In this document: piece by piece, positions 1-7,599 of the stretch
Position numbering within the stretch: position 1 is the stretch's first letter
How the letters are laid out: every line of letters begins with the position of its first letter
Program-made: the position numbers and the translations under genes
Origin: Flavobacterium sp.
GTDB lineage: Bacteria > Bacteroidota > Bacteroidia > Flavobacteriales > Flavobacteriaceae
NCBI RefSeq assembly: GCF_003525665.1
Contig: NZ_DQDX01000105.1
Span: 1 to 39,901, forward strand
DNA: 39,901 nt
Direction: 5' to 3'
The notes under the pieces: generated by a model
Database searches by the model: none
Seen by the model: only the letters and a program-made list of their open reading frames with translations
What the model was told of the DNA's origin: nothing

Positions 1-2082
1 AAAAATACAATTTTGAAATCAATTCACAACACAGACGAGATAGTCTCTTCGGCTGTCTTTGTTTGAATTAGTCTATAAAAATACAATTTTGAAATCAATT
101 CACAACGAGCTTGGAATAATGCTAATAATTCAAATTGTTGGAATTAGTCTATAAAAATACAATTTTGAAATCAATTCACAACAATTTCTGCAAACATTAA
201 AGGAAAAGTACAGTTGGAATTAGTCTATAAAAATACAATTTTGAAATCAATTCACAACCGAAACGTTGACAGTTGCAATTCCAAATTAGTTGGAATTAGT
301 CTATAAAAATACAATTTTGAAATCAATTCACAACGAATCCGATAAGATTATATAGGCTGATTTTGTTGGAATTAGTCTATAAAAATACAATTTTGAAATC
401 AATTCACAACACTCATTAATTGACACATTTGAAACGGCTTGTTGGAATTAGTCTATAAAAATACAATTTTGAAATCAATTCACAACACAAGCGAATAGCA
501 CAATAGAACACGAAAAGTTGGAATTAGTCTATAAAAATACAATTTTGAAATCAATTCACAACTCACGTTCTATGCAGTCACGAAATACTCTAGTTGGAAT
601 TAGTCTATAAAAATACAATTTTGAAATCAATTCACAACCAAACCCCGATTGATTAGCAAAGTCATCTAGTTGGAATTAGTCTATAAAAATACAATTTTGA
701 AATCAATTCACAACCACTTTCTCCAAGTAGATAATCATCTAACAGTTGGAATTAGTCTATAAAAATACAATTTTGAAATCAATTCACAACATGGTGCTAT
801 TTTATCAATGGACATTGAAGGTTGGAATTAGTCTATAAAAATACAATTTTGAAATCAATTCACAACTTCTGTAAAGGTCTTGAAGCGCAACCTCTCGTTG
901 GAATTAGTCTATAAAAATACAATTTTGAAATCAATTCACAACATACATTAACAAATTTAATAAGTGAGAGTTGTTGGAATTAGTCTATAAAAATACAATT
1001 TTGAAATCAATTCACAACGATTTGTAGGGTTTCTTCTGATTCAAATATGTTGGAATTAGTCTATAAAAATACAATTTTGAAATCAATTCACAACACCGTC
1101 GGCTTTACCTACTTCAACGCTTTTGTTGGAATTAGTCTATAAAAATACAATTTTGAAATCAATTCACAACTAGCAGTTGCAATATCTAAAGTCTGGTTTT
1201 GTTGGAATTAGTCTATAAAAATACAATTTTGAAATCAATTCACAACAGAGGGCGAACGCAATGCATTTGTTTTTGGTTGGAATTAGTCTATAAAAATACA
1301 ATTTTGAAATCAATTCACAACATACATAGACTTGTTGCTGAATATTTTTTAGTTGGAATTAGTCTATAAAAATACAATTTTGAAATCAATTCACAACACT
1401 AACCCACTTACTTAATATTTTGTCAAAGTTGGAATTAGTCTATAAAAATACAATTTTGAAATCAATTCACAACTGCGCCTTGTGTTATAAACTACAATAA
1501 TATCGTTGGAATTAGTCTATAAAAATACAATTTTGAAATCAATTCACAACTTAGTGGCGGAAGTTTTAATAATGGGAGTAGTTGGAATTAGTCTATAAAA
1601 ATACAATTTTGAAATCAATTCACAACTGAACTTTAGTTAGTTTGCCACCAGATTCAGTTGGAATTAGTCTATAAAAATACAATTTTGAAATCAATTCACA
1701 ACTATATGCTGTTTCAAAGTCAACAATCTTAAGTTGGAATTAGTCTATAAAAATACAATTTTGAAATCAATTCACAACTTTGTGGGTTACGATTGGAAAC
1801 CTATTTGGGTTGGAATTAGTCTATAAAAATACAATTTTGAAATCAATTCACAACAAATACAGAATTATGGTGATCAAACTCTTTGTTGGAATTAGTCTAT
1901 AAAAATACAATTTTGAAATCAATTCACAACAATTGATGTGTAAGGACTACAATCAAAAAAGTTGGAATTAGTCTATAAAAATACAATTTTGAAATCAATT
2001 CACAACTCAATTAAAGGGAATTTAGCTACTCGATAAGTTGGAATTAGTCTATAAAAATACAATTTTGAAATCAATTCATAAC
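1..2082 (-). CRISPR. CRISPR array, repeat type consistent with II-C, truncated by the window edge
   Basis: Seen: 27 complete 46-nt repeats (starts at 61, 137, 213 and so on to 2037) plus the last 30 nt of another at 1-30, giving 27 spacers. Twenty-five spacers are 30 nt, one is 29 (1247-1275) and one is 31 (1474-1504). On the plus strand the repeat begins GTTGGAATTAG and ends AATTCACAAC. All full copies are identical except 61-106 (G to T at repeat position 4) and the right-hand terminal copy 2037-2082 (C to T at position 43). Family knowledge: long 46-48 nt repeats with about 30-nt spacers, starting GTTGTGAATTG on the other strand, are typical of Bacteroidota type II-C (Cas9) loci. Inference: crRNAs run on the minus strand, because that strand carries a TATTTTTA box 19 nt after a GTTG in every repeat. 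No cas9, cas1, cas2 or tracrRNA lies to the right, so they must be left of the window or elsewhere. The subtype is inferred from the repeat only. Confidence 0.97.
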
Positions 2083-2265
2083 TCGCAAAGGTTGATACAA
2101 ACAAACGACGACGGTAGCATAATAATCCATTTACTTTTAATTGAAAACTACGAACTCGAACGTCTTTTATTAGGATTTGGCAACGGATTAGAAATCATAA
2201 AACCCGAACGTTTACGTAACAGGTTTAAAATGATTTTGGAAAAGAGTATTGAAAAATATAATTAA
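2083..2265 (+). pseudogene. C-terminal remnant of a WYL-domain transcriptional regulator
   Basis: An open frame enters from the last CRISPR repeat and ends at a TAA at 2263-2265. The roughly 60 residues after the repeat read SQRLIQTNDDG, then ELERLLLGFGNGLEIIKPERL and a basic, Tyr-containing end. This matches the C-terminal extension (WCX) of WYL regulators: an H-x-S-Q motif, an acidic turn, EL...LLGFG, a V/I-x-x-P-x-x-LR motif and a final Tyr. The His and Asn of the H-N-S-Q motif are encoded by the last six bases of the terminal repeat. The N-terminal winged helix and the WYL core are missing. The frame is closed upstream by a TAG in the final spacer (2023-2025), and its only candidate start is a TTG inside the repeat, so I read it as a broken gene. 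WYL proteins often accompany CRISPR and defence loci. Confidence 0.7.
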
Positions 2266-2314
2266 ATTTGTGACTCATTTCTTTTTACATTAAGAATAAA
2301 TCTTAGACAAAAGC

Positions 2315-2665
2315 ATGGAAAATCATAGAATATTCACCACATCATTCGCAAGCGTTTATCCGCATTACATCAATAAAGTGGAGCGAAAAGGTCAGACAAA
2401 AGTGGAATTGGATGAAATTATTTTTTGGTTAACAGGCTACAACGAAGAAACATTTCAGCAAGTACTTGATGATAAAATCGACTTTCAAACCTTTTTTGAA
2501 AAAGCACCACAAATCAATCCAAACGTTGCAAAAATTACAGGCGTAATCTGTGGTTATCGGGTAGAAGATATTGAAAATCCGCTCATGCAAAAGATTCGTT
2601 ACTTAGATAAATTGGTTGATGAATTATCCAAAGGAAAATCGATGAATAAGATTTTGAGAAGCTAA
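2315..2665 (+). CDS. DUF2200 family protein
   Basis: A 116-residue cytoplasmic protein beginning MENHRIFTTSFASVYPHYI, with the block GQTKVELDEIIFWLTGY near residues 27-43. This is the characteristic start of the DUF2200 family (small single-domain bacterial proteins of about 110-120 residues), so the gene looks complete. No signal peptide or membrane segment is visible. The function is unknown; no catalytic motif is apparent. It starts 50 bp after the WYL remnant and points the same way, but nothing shows that the two were once co-transcribed. The family assignment is from recognition of the conserved N-terminus. Confidence 0.85.
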   Translation: MENHRIFTTSFASVYPHYINKVERKGQTKVELDEIIFWLTGYNEETFQQVLDDKIDFQTFFEKAPQINPNVAKITGVICGYRVEDIENPLMQKIRYLDKLVDELSKGKSMNKILRS

Positions 2666-2825
2666 TTCATTCAATTTATACATCGCACAAACCACACTTT
2701 TAGTTACAAATAACGAAATGATAATGTAATAATTACAGATTATTTCATATAAAAATTGGAATTTTACTCTTTTCCAATCAATCCTAAAGCCAAATAAAAT
2801 CAATACTTCGTCACTATTTTGCAAA

Positions 2826-2848
2826 TTTGAAGTAAAAAAAACTTCAAA
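2826..2848. promoter_or_regulatory. Inverted repeat upstream of marR, possible operator
   Basis: A perfect 8-bp palindrome, TTTGAAGT, then seven bases (all A), then ACTTCAAA. It lies about 30 bp upstream of the -7-like box at 2877-2884. MarR proteins usually bind palindromes of this size close to their own promoters. A second, imperfect inverted repeat (AACTA...TAGTT with ACGTT/AACGT inside) lies at about 2893-2920, between the box and the marR start. Either could be the operator. Confidence 0.4.
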
Positions 2849-2876
2849 ATAGTATGCGTGCATAATAAATTTTTCT

Positions 2877-2884
2877 TATCTTTG
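2877..2884 (+). promoter_or_regulatory. TAnnTTTG -7 box upstream of marR
   Basis: TATCTTTG fits the Bacteroidota primary sigma -7 consensus TAnnTTTG. It lies 42 bp upstream of the marR ATG. I see no convincing TTTG-type -33 box at the usual spacing. Confidence 0.55.
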
Positions 2885-2926
2885 AAATTCCGAACTAAAA
2901 CGTTATAGCAAAACGTAGTTATAAAT

Positions 2927-3358
2927 ATGAAAGAAAAAACAATAGACTATATATTAAGAGCCACTTGGCAAGCTGTTTCGAGAATGTACAACGAAGAAGC
3001 TTCCAAATTTGATGGTTCGATGGCAATTGGTTTTGCTTTACTAAGTATTGATAAAGAAGAAGGAACACCTTCAACAGCGATAAGTTCGCGTATGGGTATG
3101 GAAGCAACTTCATTAACCCGAACGCTAAAAACACTGGAGGAAAAAGGATTAATAATACGAAAGAAAAATCCTGACGATGGTCGTGGTGTATTAATTTACC
3201 TAACCGATTTTGGTAAACAAATGCGAGCACAATCAAAAGAAACCGTATTACAATTTAATGAAACCATTCGCAAAAACATTTCAGATGAAAAACTGAAAAA
3301 CTTCATTGAAGTTGCTGATATCATTAATGATTTAATTGCGGAGAAGAAGATATTTTAA
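2927..3358 (+). CDS. MarR family transcriptional regulator
   Basis: A 143-residue winged-helix regulator. Helices and the recognition region lie at about residues 45-85 (SSRMGMEATSLTRTLKTLEE), followed by the wing KGLIIRKKNPDDGRG with the conserved D-x-R-x-x motif, then YLTDFGKQMRA and a long C-terminal dimerisation helix. Length and order are normal for MarR. It is followed, after one intervening small gene, by fadN-fadA-fadE on the same strand, so it probably controls that beta-oxidation operon, with acyl-CoA or a fatty acid as plausible ligand. This role is inferred from position. A palindrome at 2826-2848 and a TATCTTTG box at 2877 suggest autoregulation. Confidence 0.9.
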   Translation: MKEKTIDYILRATWQAVSRMYNEEASKFDGSMAIGFALLSIDKEEGTPSTAISSRMGMEATSLTRTLKTLEEKGLIIRKKNPDDGRGVLIYLTDFGKQMRAQSKETVLQFNETIRKNISDEKLKNFIEVADIINDLIAEKKIF

Positions 3359-3364
3359 AATTTA

Positions 3365-3409
3365 AGAATATAGAATATAGAATATAGAATATAGAATATA
3401 GAATATAGA
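3365..3409 (+). repeat. Tandem 7-bp repeat tract, unit AGAATAT
   Basis: Six perfect, uninterrupted copies of AGAATAT (equivalently ATAGAAT) plus three further bases, starting 6 bp after the marR stop codon. Matching units run on the opposite strand at 3773-3800 and on the same strand at 39883-39901. Together with 3773-3800 it brackets the four-helix-bundle gene. Confidence 0.95.
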
Positions 3410-3421
3410 CATTCTAGTACA

Positions 3422-3772
3422 ATGAGACATAATTATAAGAACTTAAAGATTTGGCAGCTTGGTATTGGAATAGCGAATGATGTTTCAGATATTCTGGTGG
3501 ATTTTCCAAAACATGAGCGTTATGATTTAAGTTCGCAATTAAGTAGATGTTCTGTTTCTATACCAAGTAATATAGCTGAAGGTTCTTCAAGAACAGATAA
3601 ATCTTTTAGTCATTTTATAGATATTTCACTAGGATCATCATTTGAATTAATAACACAACTTATAGTTTCAAAACATAGAAAGTATATAACAGAAACAATT
3701 TTTAACCAATTAGAAAGTAAGATAGAAGAATTTCAAAGAATGACAATGTCATTTCAAAATGGACTGAAGTAA
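3422..3772 (+). CDS. Four-helix-bundle protein (23S rRNA intervening-sequence/S23-like family)
   Basis: A 116-residue protein with the family hallmarks: KNLKIWQLGIGIANDV at the N-terminus, then LSSQLSRCSVSIPSNIAEGSS near residues 38-58, and a helical C-terminal half. In the family, the N-(I/L)-A-E-G block is the most conserved segment. Such proteins are 110-130 residues long, form pentameric helical bundles, and occur either in 23S rRNA intervening sequences or as stand-alone genes; they are related in fold to the Avd accessory protein of diversity-generating retroelements. The role here is unknown. The gene sits between marR and the fad operon, with tandem heptads pointing inwards from both sides, which suggests a moveable cassette. 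No rRNA or DGR parts (reverse transcriptase, template or variable repeats) are nearby. Confidence 0.85.
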   Translation: MRHNYKNLKIWQLGIGIANDVSDILVDFPKHERYDLSSQLSRCSVSIPSNIAEGSSRTDKSFSHFIDISLGSSFELITQLIVSKHRKYITETIFNQLESKIEEFQRMTMSFQNGLK

Positions 3773-3800
3773 AGTCTATTTTCTATTCTCTATATTCTAT
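3773..3800 (-). repeat. Tandem 7-bp repeat tract in inverted orientation
   Basis: Read on the minus strand, this is four consecutive heptads: ATAGAAT, ATAGAGA, ATAGAAA, ATAGACT. It begins right after the stop codon of the four-helix-bundle gene and is the opposite-strand counterpart of the tract at 3365-3409. It ends 10 bp before the fadN start. Confidence 0.85.
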
Positions 3801-3810
3801 TTTCTTTAAA

Positions 3811-6210
3811 ATGAAACAAATGAAACGAATTATTAAAAAAGTGGCAGTAGTTGGATCCGGAATCATGGGTTCTGGAATTGCTTGTCATTTTGCAAACATC
3901 GGATTGGAAGTATTGCTTTTGGATATTGCTCCGAATGCTTTAACCGAAATCGAAGAAAAGAAAGGACTAACTTTAGAAAGTAAAGTTGTTCGCAACCGAT
4001 TGGTAAACGATCACTTAGCGAATGCTTTAAAAAGTAGCCCATCGCCTATTTACAACCAGAAATTTGCGAGCAGAATTACAACCGGAAATACAACCGATGA
4101 TATGGCGAAAATTGCCAATTACGATTGGATTATCGAAGTTGTAGTAGAACGTTTAGACATCAAGAAATTGGTTTTTGAACAAATCGAAAAATACAGAAAA
4201 CCAGGAACTTTAGTAACTTCTAACACTTCTGGTATTCCAATAAAATTCATGAGCGAAGGACGAAGCGAAGATTTTCAGAAACATTTCTGTGGAACCCATT
4301 TCTTCAATCCAGCTCGTTATCTAAAATTATTCGAAATCATTCCTGGTCCACAAACTTCATCAGAAGTATTGGATTTCTTAACAAATTATGGATCACAATT
4401 CTTAGGAAAAACATCAGTTGTAGCCAAAGATACTCCAGCATTTATTGGAAATAGAATCGGAATCTTCGGAATTCAGAGTTTGTTTCACTTGGTTACCGAA
4501 ATGGGTTTAACTATCGAAGAAGTTGACAAATTAACTGGTCCAGTTATTGGTCGACCAAAATCGGCTACTTTCAGAACTGTTGACGTTGTTGGATTGGATA
4601 CATTAGTTCACGTTGCCAACGGAATTTATGAAAATTGTCCGAATGACGAAGCACATGAATTGTTTAAACTTCCAACTTTCATCAACAAAATGATGGAAAA
4701 CAAATGGTTAGGAAGCAAAACTGGTCAAGGTTTTTACAAAAAAGAAGGAAAAGAAATTCTAACTTTAGATTTAGATACTCTTGAATATAGAGCAGCAAAA
4801 AAAGCAAATTTTGCTACATTAGAATTGACTAAAACCATCGATAAACCAATCAATAGATTCAAGGTTTTAGTGAAAGGAAAAGACAAAGCAGGCGAATTCT
4901 ACAGAAAATCATTCTCGTCTATGTTTGCTTATGTATCGAATAGAATTCCTGAAATATCAGACGAATTATACAAAATTGACGATGCCATGAAAGCGGGTTT
5001 CGGATGGGAAAATGGTCCGTTCGAGATATGGGATGCCATTGGTGTTGAAAAAGGAATTGAGTTAATGAAAGCTGAAGGTTACGAGCCAGCTGCTTGGGTT
5101 AACGAAATGGTAGCTTCTGGAACTACAAGTTTTTATGCTGTAAAAGAAGGTGCAACTTATTTCTATAATATTCCAAATAAATCACAGACGAAAATTCCGG
5201 GACAAGATAGTTTCATCATCCTAAACAATATTCGTGAAACTAAGAAAGTTTGGAGTAATTCTGGAGCAATTATTCAGGATTTAGGAGACGGAATTTTGAA
5301 CTTAGAATTCCAATCGAAAATGAATACCATTGGTGGCGATGTTTTATCAGCTATCAACAAAGCAATAGATTTATCAGAAAAAGAATATCAAGGATTAGTT
5401 ATCGGAAATCAAGCAGCGAATTTCTCTGTTGGAGCCAATATCGGAATGATTTTCATGATGGCTGTTGAGCAAGAATACGACGAATTGAACATGGCTATCA
5501 AAATGTTCCAAGACACGATGATGCGTGTGCGTTACTCTGGAATTCCTGTAGTGGTTGCGCCACACGGAATGACTTTTGGTGGTGGATGCGAAATGAGTTT
5601 ACACGCCGATAAAGTCGTTGCTGCAGCAGAAACCTATATGGGATTGGTAGAATTTGGAGTTGGTGTAATTCCTGGTGGTGGTGGTTCTAAAGAATTGACG
5701 TTACGTGCCTCAGATTTATTCCATAAAAATGACGTTGAATTGAATGTTTTACAAGAATATTTCATGACCATCGCAATGGCAAAAGTATCAACATCAGCGT
5801 ATGAAGCTTTTGATACCGGACTTTTACAAAAAGGAAAAGATATTGTCGTAGTTAATAAAGACAGACAAATAGCCGAAGCTAAGAAACACGCATTGTTAAT
5901 GGCTGAAGCTGGTTACACACAACCAATTCAAAGAAAAGACGTAAAAGTTTTAGGAAAACAAGCGTTAGGAATGTTCTTAGTTGGAACAAACCAAATGGTT
6001 GCTGGAAAATACATTTCAGAACACGATTTGAAAATTGCTAACAAACTAGCGTACGTTATGGCTGGAGGCGATTTATCTGAACCAACTTTAGTAAGCGAAC
6101 AATATTTATTGGATATTGAAAGAGAAGCATTTTTATCGCTTTGTACAGAAAGAAAAACATTGGAGCGTATCCAATTTATGTTAACAAAAGGAAAACCGTT
6201 GAGAAATTAG
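3811..6210 (+). CDS. fadN: 3-hydroxyacyl-CoA dehydrogenase / enoyl-CoA hydratase fusion, FadN type
   Basis: A 799-residue bifunctional beta-oxidation enzyme that hydrates trans-2-enoyl-CoA and oxidises the resulting 3-hydroxyacyl-CoA with NAD. Domain order: NAD-binding Rossmann fold at the N-terminus (VAVVGSGIMGSGIACHF, residues about 12-28), 3-hydroxyacyl-CoA dehydrogenase domains to about residue 440 (THFFNPARYLKLFEI, KDTPAFIGNRIG), then an enoyl-CoA hydratase/crotonase domain from about residue 480 (GMTFGGGCEMSLHADKV, GVIPGGGGSKEL). The dehydrogenase-first order and the length match FadN of Bacillus subtilis (about 790 residues) rather than FadB or FadJ, which are hydratase-first. Two ATG starts lie 9 bp apart (3811 and 3820). 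First gene of the fadN-fadA-fadE operon; the tract at 3773-3800 lies just upstream. Confidence 0.93.
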   Translation: MKQMKRIIKKVAVVGSGIMGSGIACHFANIGLEVLLLDIAPNALTEIEEKKGLTLESKVVRNRLVNDHLANALKSSPSPIYNQKFASRITTGNTTDDMAKIANYDWIIEVVVERLDIKKLVFEQIEKYRKPGTLVTSNTSGIPIKFMSEGRSEDFQKHFCGTHFFNPARYLKLFEIIPGPQTSSEVLDFLTNYGSQFLGKTSVVAKDTPAFIGNRIGIFGIQSLFHLVTEMGLTIEEVDKLTGPVIGRPKSATFRTVDVVGLDTLVHVANGIYENCPNDEAHELFKLPTFINKMMENKWLGSKTGQGFYKKEGKEILTLDLDTLEYRAAKKANFATLELTKTIDKPINRFKVLVKGKDKAGEFYRKSFSSMFAYVSNRIPEISDELYKIDDAMKAGFGWENGPFEIWDAIGVEKGIELMKAEGYEPAAWVNEMVASGTTSFYAVKEGATYFYNIPNKSQTKIPGQDSFIILNNIRETKKVWSNSGAIIQDLGDGILNLEFQSKMNTIGGDVLSAINKAIDLSEKEYQGLVIGNQAANFSVGANIGMIFMMAVEQEYDELNMAIKMFQDTMMRVRYSGIPVVVAPHGMTFGGGCEMSLHADKVVAAAETYMGLVEFGVGVIPGGGGSKELTLRASDLFHKNDVELNVLQEYFMTIAMAKVSTSAYEAFDTGLLQKGKDIVVVNKDRQIAEAKKHALLMAEAGYTQPIQRKDVKVLGKQALGMFLVGTNQMVAGKYISEHDLKIANKLAYVMAGGDLSEPTLVSEQYLLDIEREAFLSLCTERKTLERIQFMLTKGKPLRN

Positions 6211-6277
6211 TAGAAGTTTCAAATATGAATTTCTCCTTTCAAAAAACATTAAAAGTATAATCACACGATTGGTAAGT

Positions 6278-6312
6278 CTTAATACTTAATACTCCAATCT
6301 TAATACAATAAC
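6278..6312 (-). repeat. Degenerate 7-bp repeat tract upstream of fadA
   Basis: Five consecutive heptads on the plus strand: CTTAATA, CTTAATA, CTCCAAT, CTTAATA, CAATAAC, ending 1 bp before the fadA start codon. The strand is assigned as minus because the reverse complement of CTCCAAT resembles the TTGGAAT units at 9962-9989. It fills most of the fadN-fadA gap. Confidence 0.65.
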
Positions 6313-6313
6313 T

Positions 6314-7495
6314 ATGAAAACAGCATATATAGTATCCGGATTTCGTACGGCAGTTGGAAAAGCACCAAAAGGAGTTTTCCGTTTCAAACGTCCTGACGAA
6401 TTAGCAGCAGAAACAATCGAACATCTGATGGCTCAATTTCCAGATTTCGACAAAAAAAGAATTGACGACGTAATGGTTGGAAATGCAATGCCAGAAGCAG
6501 AACAAGGACTAAACGTTGGACGATTAATTTCATTAATGGGATTAAAAGTAACCGATGTTCCTGGAGTAACAGTAAATAGATATTGCGCTTCTGGACTAGA
6601 AACAATCGGAATGGCAACAGCCAAAATCCAAAGCGGAATGGCAGATTGTATTATCGCTGGTGGTGCAGAAAGCATGAGTTTTATCCCAATGGGTGGATAC
6701 AAACCAACGCCAGATTACGCTGTCGCAAAAGAAGGAAACGAAGATTATTATTGGGGAATGGGTCTAACGGCAGAAGCTGTTGCAAAACAATTCAATATTT
6801 CTCGTGAAGATCAAGATGAGTTTGCTTTCAACTCACATCAAAAAGCATTGAAAGCTCAAGCTGAAGGTAAATTTGACAAACAAATTGTTCCGATTACTGT
6901 TGAACAGACTTTCATCAATGAAAATGGTAAAAAGGAAACAAAATCATACGTAGTAAGCAAAGATGAAGGTCCGAGAGCTGACACCAATATTGCAGCATTG
7001 AATAAATTACGTCCGGTTTTCGCCGCTGACGGAAGTGTAACTGCTGGAAACTCATCACAAATGAGTGATGGTGCAGCATTCGTTTTAATCATGAGCGAAG
7101 AATTGGTAAAAGAATTAAACATCACTCCTATTGCACGATTAGTAAATTTTGCATCCGCTGGAGTTGAACCAAGAATTATGGGAATCGGACCAGTTAAAGC
7201 AATTCCGAAAGCATTAAAACAAGCCGGATTATCACTAAATGATATTGGATTAATTGAACTAAACGAAGCTTTCGCATCACAAGCATTAGCAGTAACTCGT
7301 GAATTAAATCTGAATCCAGAAATTATAAATGTGAATGGTGGCGCAATCGCATTAGGTCATCCATTAGGTTGTACTGGTGCAAAATTATCGGTACAATTAT
7401 TTGACGAAATGAAACGTCGTGGTGATAAATACGGAATTGTAAGTATGTGTGTTGGAACTGGTCAAGGTTCTGCAGGTGTATTTGAACTTTTATAA
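6314..7495 (+). CDS. fadA: Acetyl-CoA C-acyltransferase (3-ketoacyl-CoA thiolase)
   Basis: A 393-residue thiolase that cleaves 3-ketoacyl-CoA with CoA, the last step of each beta-oxidation turn. All catalytic parts are visible: the nucleophilic Cys91 in VNRYCASGLE, the His in GHPLGCTGA (about residue 349) and the second Cys in SMCVGTGQG (about residue 379), plus the NEAFA loop. The length is normal (about 390). It lies 103 bp downstream of fadN and 104 bp upstream of fadE on the same strand, matching the B. subtilis fadN-fadA-fadE order. A biosynthetic acetyl-CoA acetyltransferase has the same motifs, but the neighbours favour the degradative role. Confidence 0.94.
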   Translation: MKTAYIVSGFRTAVGKAPKGVFRFKRPDELAAETIEHLMAQFPDFDKKRIDDVMVGNAMPEAEQGLNVGRLISLMGLKVTDVPGVTVNRYCASGLETIGMATAKIQSGMADCIIAGGAESMSFIPMGGYKPTPDYAVAKEGNEDYYWGMGLTAEAVAKQFNISREDQDEFAFNSHQKALKAQAEGKFDKQIVPITVEQTFINENGKKETKSYVVSKDEGPRADTNIAALNKLRPVFAADGSVTAGNSSQMSDGAAFVLIMSEELVKELNITPIARLVNFASAGVEPRIMGIGPVKAIPKALKQAGLSLNDIGLIELNEAFASQALAVTRELNLNPEIINVNGGAIALGHPLGCTGAKLSVQLFDEMKRRGDKYGIVSMCVGTGQGSAGVFELL

Positions 7496-7511
7496 CAAAA
7501 CAAAATATTAA

Positions 7512-7565
7512 GAACACAGATTTTAGAAATTCAAAAAATTATTAAAATTTCTAAACTCTGTGTTC
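7512..7565. repeat. Long inverted repeat between fadA and fadE
   Basis: The arms are GAACACAGA followed by TTTTAGAAATT, and AAATTTCTAAA followed by CTCTGTGTTC, around an AT-rich loop of about 13 nt. The RNA would form a near-complete stem of about 20 bp. It is followed by A residues on the plus strand, so it is not a forward terminator. It may be a processing or stability hairpin within the operon mRNA, or a dispersed palindromic element. Confidence 0.75.
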
Positions 7566-7599
7566 AAAAAAAACTATTAAAACTAAAAAAAACTAAATT

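Noticed and set aside
2038..2082. Start of a 75-residue protein inside the last CRISPR repeat
   Set aside because: The TTG lies in the repeat and the encoded residues are repeat translation; only the part after the repeat looks like a protein, so it is called a remnant.
1..2082. Type VI-B (Cas13b) array, which also occurs in flavobacteria with GTTG...CAAC ends
   Set aside because: VI-B repeats are about 36 nt; this one is 46 nt, which fits II-C.
1..2082. Spacers that match other parts of this window (self-targeting)
   Set aside because: Reading through the spacers I found no convincing match to the genes here, but this was by eye and not a full search.
3422..3772. A diversity-generating retroelement around the Avd-like four-helix gene
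   Set aside because: There is no reverse transcriptase and no template/variable repeat pair nearby.
7512..7565. Transcription terminator between fadA and fadE
   Set aside because: No T run follows on the coding strand, and fadE has no separate promoter that I can see.
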